Shown here: positions 5,938 to 8,921 of the stretch, piece after piece
How positions within the stretch are numbered: the first letter of the stretch is position 1
Layout: each line of letters opens with the position of its first letter
Made by a program: the position numbers and the translations under genes
Notes under the pieces: model-generated
Databases searched by the model: none
What the model saw: only the letters and a program-made list of their open reading frames with translations
Told to the model about the DNA's origin: nothing
From: Nitrospirota bacterium
GTDB lineage: Bacteria > UBA2233
Direction: 5' to 3'
NCBI GenBank assembly: GCA_011620345.1
Contig: WOZJ01000060.1
Location: 1-8,921, forward strand
Length of the DNA: 8,921 nt

Positions 5938-7241
5938 TGGAGGCCCCGCTCGTTGTCCTGGCAGGAAGGACGAACGTCGGAAAATCGACGCTGTTCAACC
6001 GGATCGTCGGCAGGCGTGAGGCGCTCGTGTTGAACGCACCGCACCTGACCCGGGATACCCTCGTTAAGCGGCTCAATTTTGAAGGCCGGCCGTTTCTTCT
6101 GGCCGACACGCCGGGGTTTGCCCCGAAGACCGAAGGCACGCTCGAGGAGGCCGTTCAAAAAGGCGTCAAAAGGCTGTTCCAGCAGGCGGAGCGCATCGTG
6201 CTCGTCCTAGACGGCAGGGCGCCTTTGGACGCCGAAGACTTAGAGCTCGTTCGGTTCTTGAGGGGCCTGGGCAAAAGGGTTGTCGTGTTTGTCAACAAGA
6301 TAGATTTTGGCATGCCCGGACAGCTCGATACGGCGGGCTACGAGCTCGGGTTTCCGGAGGTGATGTACGGAAGCGCCGAGCACAACGTTGGAATCTACGA
6401 CCTGCTCGAGGCGGTGTGTCTGGGCTTTCCCAAAGACGAGGCCGCGCCCGCGCCTACCAAGGCCCTTCCCCGCGTTGCAATCTTGGGGCCGCAGAACGCA
6501 GGAAAATCGACGCTGTTCAACGCGCTCGTCGGGGCGGAACGGGCCGTGGTGAGCGACGTTCCGGGGACGACCCGGGATGCGATCGAAGAGCTCGAACCCT
6601 CGGGCGCGTTTCGAGCCGTGGACACGGCAGGGCTCAAGCGCAAGGCGAAATCGGACGTCTTCGAGAAGCTTTCCGGGATCAAGGCCATAGGGACCCTCGA
6701 GCATGCGGACGTCGCACTGCTCGTGGCCGATGCCACGACTCCGCCGACGCGCCAAGAGTTAAGGGTCGCCAGATACGTGTTCGCGCACAAAAAACCGCTC
6801 GTCGTCGCGCTGAACAAAAGCGACCTGCTTACGCTTTCTTTGGAGGAAAAAGCCGATTTAGTCCGTTCATGGCAGGGCATATTCAACCTGTTTCCCGGCG
6901 CTTACGTGCTTCTTGTTTCCGCGCTCGAGAAAAAGAACCTGGCCGCGCTGAGATCGGCCCTGATCAAGGCACACGAGGCGGCCTCGAAGCGCATCTCGAC
7001 GGGCGTGTTGAACAGGGAGGTTCAAAAGATGCTCAGGGGCGGGCTGGAAGCCTTCAATGCCAAAAAAGGAAACCCTATGTACATTACCCAGGTTTCTACA
7101 AACCCGCCACGGTTTACGGTATTCTTGGGGCGCGGCGCGAATCGGGAGACGTTTCCCCTCAAGCACTTCGTCTCGCTATTGAGCGCTACGTTCGATATGC
7201 CTGGGGTTCCGATCGAGATAGATCTTCGCATAAAATCTTGA
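5937..7241 (+). CDS. der: GTPase Der (EngA), tandem-domain ribosome assembly factor
   Basis: Der has two consecutive GTPase domains and acts in 50S subunit maturation. From ATG 5937 it is 434 residues, like the short Der of Gram-positive bacteria. Domain 1 has GRTNVGKS (10-17), TRD (38-40), DTPG (57-60), NKID (120-123) and SAE (146-148). Domain 2 has GPQNAGKS (184-191), TTRD (211-214), DTAG (229-232), NKSD (293-296) and SAL (328-330). The KH-like C-terminal domain (about 350-430) keeps TQVSTNPPRF and the VPIEI end, but the usual RYLEN helix motif is replaced by KHFVSLL. Both P-loops depart from canonical GRPNVGKS. AAAGGAGGG at 5922-5930 lies 6 bases before ATG 5937 and only 3 before the tandem ATG 5934, so I prefer 5937; starting at 5934 adds one Met. 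The start overlaps the era stop by 1 base (4 if 5934 is used). Confidence 0.95.
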   Translation: MEAPLVVLAGRTNVGKSTLFNRIVGRREALVLNAPHLTRDTLVKRLNFEGRPFLLADTPGFAPKTEGTLEEAVQKGVKRLFQQAERIVLVLDGRAPLDAEDLELVRFLRGLGKRVVVFVNKIDFGMPGQLDTAGYELGFPEVMYGSAEHNVGIYDLLEAVCLGFPKDEAAPAPTKALPRVAILGPQNAGKSTLFNALVGAERAVVSDVPGTTRDAIEELEPSGAFRAVDTAGLKRKAKSDVFEKLSGIKAIGTLEHADVALLVADATTPPTRQELRVARYVFAHKKPLVVALNKSDLLTLSLEEKADLVRSWQGIFNLFPGAYVLLVSALEKKNLAALRSALIKAHEAASKRISTGVLNREVQKMLRGGLEAFNAKKGNPMYITQVSTNPPRFTVFLGRGANRETFPLKHFVSLLSATFDMPGVPIEIDLRIKS

Positions 7242-7288
7242 GGGCGCAAAAAAAGCGCTACGGGCTGTAAACTACGCTGGAGGCCGAC

Positions 7289-8143
7289 TTGACCCTTTTT
7301 GCTGCACCGATCGAGGCGACGCGGGCGTTTTTTGTCAAAAACATCTATATTCACGCGGCAGCGCTCTCTTTTTTCAGCGTGCTCGCGTTTGTCCCGACGC
7401 TCGTTTTGGTCACGTTGCTCGGCGGGTTTTTCTTGAAGGGGAACGAGGAGGTCTACGGGGTCATCCAGGCCCAGCTAAGCCAGCTCTTCCCTTCTCTCCC
7501 GGATGATTTCCTCAAGATTTCCGAGGGGTTTATCCAGCACCCGGGCTCGATCGGAGTCTCTGGGCTCATCTTTTTCTTCCTTGGGTTCGACATGCTCCTC
7601 CAGACGCTAAGAGTCTCCGTACGTGAGATTTTCGGCGAAAAGGTCGAGGGCGGATTCTTTGCCTCTAGGCTGCTTTCGCTCCTGGTGATCGCCGGCCTCG
7701 GGATGACGTTTGCGTTGTCGGCGTCGGCCGCGACGATCACGGAGTTTATCCGGGCGTTCGTCCAAGAAAGGCCCTACGTTCCAGGCTGGTTGCAGCAAAT
7801 CCTGGCGTTCAGCCCGACCCAGCGGGCCATCTCGATGGGGGGCGTGATGTTCTTCCTCACCGCTTTGCTTTGGATCCTGCCCGAAAGCCGGCTTTCGTTG
7901 GGCGTTTCACTCCTTTGCGGGGCGCTCGGGTCTATCCTTTGGGAAATCGCGAAGTGGGGGTTTACGTTCTACGTGTTCAAAGTTGCCAGGACGAGCTATT
8001 TCTACGGCTCGCTAAGCGCGATGATGATCTTTTTGCTCTGGATATACTACTCGACGATTTTGATGCTATGGATTTTCGAACTGGCCCACGCGCTCTCGGG
8101 GGGGTCAAAACACGCTACAGCTACAGACAAGGAGGGACCTTGA
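7289..8143 (+). CDS. YihY/BrkB family inner-membrane protein
   Basis: This is a multi-pass membrane protein of the YihY/UPF0761 (BrkB) family. The family was once called RNase BN by mistake and still has no agreed function. The protein is 284 residues and begins with TTG 7289, five bases after a CTGGAGG ribosome site; no better in-frame ATG precedes it. Six hydrophobic segments are visible at about 27-48, 87-107, 127-152, 179-198, 203-225 and 243-268. Family landmarks are the HAAALSFFSVLAFVP start of helix 1 and the YGSLSAMMIFLLWIYY stretch of helix 6. The gene follows der by 47 bp without a clear terminator, so read-through from the operon is likely. The last nine codons and the stop are encoded by the left arm and loop of a long inverted repeat, so the C-terminal tail (KHATATDKEGP) is probably unconstrained by function. 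Confidence 0.9.
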   Translation: MTLFAAPIEATRAFFVKNIYIHAAALSFFSVLAFVPTLVLVTLLGGFFLKGNEEVYGVIQAQLSQLFPSLPDDFLKISEGFIQHPGSIGVSGLIFFFLGFDMLLQTLRVSVREIFGEKVEGGFFASRLLSLLVIAGLGMTFALSASAATITEFIRAFVQERPYVPGWLQQILAFSPTQRAISMGGVMFFLTALLWILPESRLSLGVSLLCGALGSILWEIAKWGFTFYVFKVARTSYFYGSLSAMMIFLLWIYYSTILMLWIFELAHALSGGSKHATATDKEGP

Positions 8144-8162
8144 GTCCTCCTTGTCTGTAGCT
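8119..8162. terminator. 17-bp perfect inverted repeat across the yihY stop codon
   Basis: AGCTACAGACAAGGAGG (8119-8135) is perfectly complementary to the sequence at 8146-8162, leaving a 10-base loop that contains the TGA stop of yihY. CTACAG also occurs twice in tandem at 8115-8126. Its position between converging genes suggests operon termination or mRNA 3'-end protection. It lacks the T-run of a classical intrinsic terminator on the plus strand. On the minus strand only a short TTTT occurs some bases beyond it. It could also be a mobile-element end or a dispersed palindrome; only one copy is visible here. Confidence 0.55.
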
Positions 8163-8191
8163 CATCTGCATCTCACTCAAAAGGCAGGTCC

Positions 8192-8213
8192 AAAAAAGCC
8201 TTCTTGGGCCTTT
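8192..8213 (-). terminator. Intrinsic terminator of the small exported-protein gene
   Basis: Read on the minus strand, AAAGGCC and GGCTTTT form a 7-bp stem (one G-U pair) around the loop CAAGAA, running straight into six T residues. The first arm overlaps the TAA stop of the gene at 8212-8556. On the plus strand the same hairpin has an A-C mismatch, so it should work mainly leftward. Confidence 0.6.
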
Positions 8214-8556
8214 ATTCTGAACCTCCGACGAACTTGAGATCCTTTTCGCCCTTCAGGTGGCTCGGCAGGACGAAGTAGTCGCCCTTGACGGCGTTATCGA
8301 AAATTCTCCTTGAGGTCTGCTTGTTGCCGCCCGTAAGGATGTAGGCCGCTCCCCCGACGGCGTGGCCGCCAATAGAGTAAATTGTCTTAACGGGGCAGTA
8401 CACTACGCTCGATAGGACAGCGCCCGTCGTGTACATAACTTTTTCAGCCGCGGTTTCCTCGCCTTTGGCCTTTGCATGCGCCGGACCAACGGCACCGAGG
8501 CTTAGAAGGAAGCCTGCAAAAACGGCGAAAGCGACAGATTGCCTCATAGATCGCAT
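8212..8556 (-). CDS. Small exported protein of unknown function
   Basis: I do not recognise a named family with certainty. The protein is 114 residues from ATG 8556. It opens with a Sec-type signal peptide: charged MRSMR, a hydrophobic core at about 8-24, and likely cleavage after AHA at residue 28. The mature part of about 86 residues has a short charged linker, a single cysteine (C54) and a glycine-rich hydrophobic stretch (SIGGHAVGGAAYILTGG, 61-77). It ends with GDYFVLPSHLKG. I recall similar short exported proteins, with a G-rich segment ending in TGG and a GDY..P.HL.G tail, from Gram-negative genomes, but this needs a search to confirm. An upstream in-frame ATG at 8571 exists; I chose 8556 because GGAGGG (8569-8564) sits seven bases before it. 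The gene has its own promoter and terminator, so it is a monocistronic unit. It probably acts in the periplasm or associates with a membrane. Confidence 0.7.
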   Translation of the reverse strand: MRSMRQSVAFAVFAGFLLSLGAVGPAHAKAKGEETAAEKVMYTTGAVLSSVVYCPVKTIYSIGGHAVGGAAYILTGGNKQTSRRIFDNAVKGDYFVLPSHLKGEKDLKFVGGSE

Positions 8557-8563
8557 CAACTGA

Positions 8564-8569
8564 CCCTCC
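8564..8569 (-). promoter_or_regulatory. Ribosome-binding site deciding the start of the small exported protein
   Basis: GGAGGG on the minus strand ends seven bases before ATG 8556. The alternative ATG at 8571 would place this site inside the coding region and has no comparable site of its own. Confidence 0.6.
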
Positions 8570-8604
8570 ATGGTTATGGTTGTTACAGAGAATACCTAAA
8601 TAAA

Positions 8605-8632
8605 GATATAAGGATTCTTCTGGGTTTGTCAA
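8605..8632 (-). promoter_or_regulatory. Sigma-70-like promoter of the small exported-protein gene
   Basis: On the minus strand a consensus -35 TTGACA (8632-8627) is followed after 16 bases by TATATC (8610-8605). TATCTT, two bases further on, is an alternative -10. Transcription would start near 8598, about 40 bases before ATG 8556. The surroundings are AT-rich compared with the rest of the window. Confidence 0.6.
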
Positions 8633-8698
8633 ACGGACTTTGCTGATTTTTCGCCGTTTTTTAGCGTGTTAGCATAACTAAAACGTTATTTGTAAGGT
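8633..8698. other. AT-rich intergenic stretch upstream of the exported-protein promoter
   Basis: This stretch is markedly richer in A and T than anything else in the window, with T-runs and the small palindromes GTTA-gca-TAAC and AACGTT. I see no gene in it. It could serve as an UP-element or regulatory region for the leftward promoter, or be a typical insertion target. Confidence 0.4.
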
Positions 8699-8921
8699 GT
8701 TGACCCGTTTTGTGTGGCCCGGTATGGTATGCAAAAACCTGGCCGGAAGTCATGTCCAGCGTAGCGGGACAAGAATGTCCAGCCTATCGAAATTGGGGTA
8801 TGGCCCTGCAAATGCGGGACGTGTTTGTTTGCCCCGCCTATCATGAGGGGGGTGGTTCTGGCCGGTTGCCCGCAAACATGGGGCGAGGCCCATGTCGATA
8901 GCCCAAGCCTTTCCAGGCCCG
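8699..8921. other. Repeat-rich non-coding block, possible insertion-element end or leader
   Basis: This block has no convincing gene but many short repeats: GGTATGG (8721, 8797), ATGTCCAGC (8752, 8775), GCGGGAC (8764, 8814) and CTGGCCGG (8739, 8858). It also has hairpins GGACA-agaa-TGTCC (8767-8780) and ACATGGG-gcgagg-CCCATGT (8876-8895). It starts abruptly after AT-rich DNA with TGTTGACC. Elements of the IS21 type commonly begin with TG and carry several short internal repeats at their ends, so this may be the outer end of one reading rightward, with the transposase beyond the window. A structured untranslated leader is an alternative. No IstA-like start is visible before the window ends. 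Confidence 0.3.
8700..8728 (+). promoter_or_regulatory. Possible rightward promoter in the repeat-rich block
   Basis: TTGACC (8700-8705) and TATGGT (8723-8728) are separated by 17 bases, with 5 of 6 and 4 of 6 consensus matches. It would start a transcript near 8735 that runs out of the window. It could drive an element's transposase or a gene or RNA further right. Confidence 0.4.

Noticed and set aside
6240-6886. Two overlapping minus-strand open frames of 163-171 codons opposite der
   Set aside because: They are antisense to conserved GTPase motifs, have arginine/serine-rich low-information translations, and show no ribosome site.
7242-7288. Possible terminator between der and yihY (GCGC-A7-GCGC)
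   Set aside because: The stem is only 4 bp and no T-run follows. Read-through into yihY is more likely.
8716-8733. Possible sigma-54 promoter (TGGCCCGG ... TGCA)
   Set aside because: The GG-to-GC distance is 15 bases, not the required 12, so the elements do not line up.
8735-8800. SRP RNA-like stretch (GGCCGGAAG near ATGTCCAGC)
   Set aside because: The conserved 4.5S core with GGAAGGAAGCAGCC is absent and the flanking stem does not form.
8710-8901. A 63-codon plus-strand open frame in the repeat-rich block
   Set aside because: It has no ribosome site, no recognisable domain, and its codons fall across the direct repeats and hairpins. It is more likely non-coding.

Overview
The window is ordinary-looking, gene-dense bacterial chromosome of fairly high G+C (judged by eye, not calculated). 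There is no rRNA, tRNA or CRISPR array. Ribosome-binding sites are of the GGAGG type, one clear start is TTG, and promoters look sigma-70-like. The gene order mtaB-rnc-era-der, with a cobalamin-binding radical SAM protein alongside, resembles Gram-negative 'deltaproteobacterial-type' lineages. I cannot name a genus, and that placement is a low-confidence inference.

Layout from left to right. (1) Bases 1-1040 hold the 3' part of a PLP-dependent aminotransferase of the CobD/HisC fold; its true start lies upstream of the window. (2) It converges on a minus-strand gene (2847-1063) for a B12-binding radical SAM enzyme with an unusual C-terminal STAS-like domain. (3) Bases 2848-3008 are a compact divergent promoter region. 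Each direction has an extended -10 (TGC-TATAAA leftward, TGC-TATGAT rightward), and an 8-bp-arm palindrome sits just upstream of the rightward -10. (4) From there runs a tightly packed plus-strand operon, mtaB-rnc-era-der, with junctions of +3, -11 and -1 to -4 bp. yihY follows after 47 bp from a TTG start. (5) A 17-bp perfect inverted repeat straddles the yihY stop codon. (6) Facing the operon is a self-contained small gene (8556-8212, minus) for a short exported protein of unknown function, with its own consensus -35 promoter and a U-run terminator. (7) From about 8633 the sequence becomes AT-rich. At about 8699 it then switches to a GC-rich block full of short direct and inverted repeats and no convincing gene, possibly the edge of an insertion element or an untranslated leader continuing beyond the window.

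The operon's genes fit a common theme of translation-apparatus maturation. MtaB modifies tRNA next to the anticodon (ms2t6A37), RNase III processes rRNA precursors, Era assists 30S assembly, and Der assists 50S assembly. YihY is an inner-membrane protein without an agreed function.

The best leads are sequence-level oddities, not a clear new system. Era has NKIE where NKxD is expected, and both Der P-loops are non-canonical. The radical SAM enzyme carries a STAS-like tail, there is an operator-like palindrome at the mtaB promoter, a long hairpin covers the yihY stop, and the right-hand block is rich in repeats.
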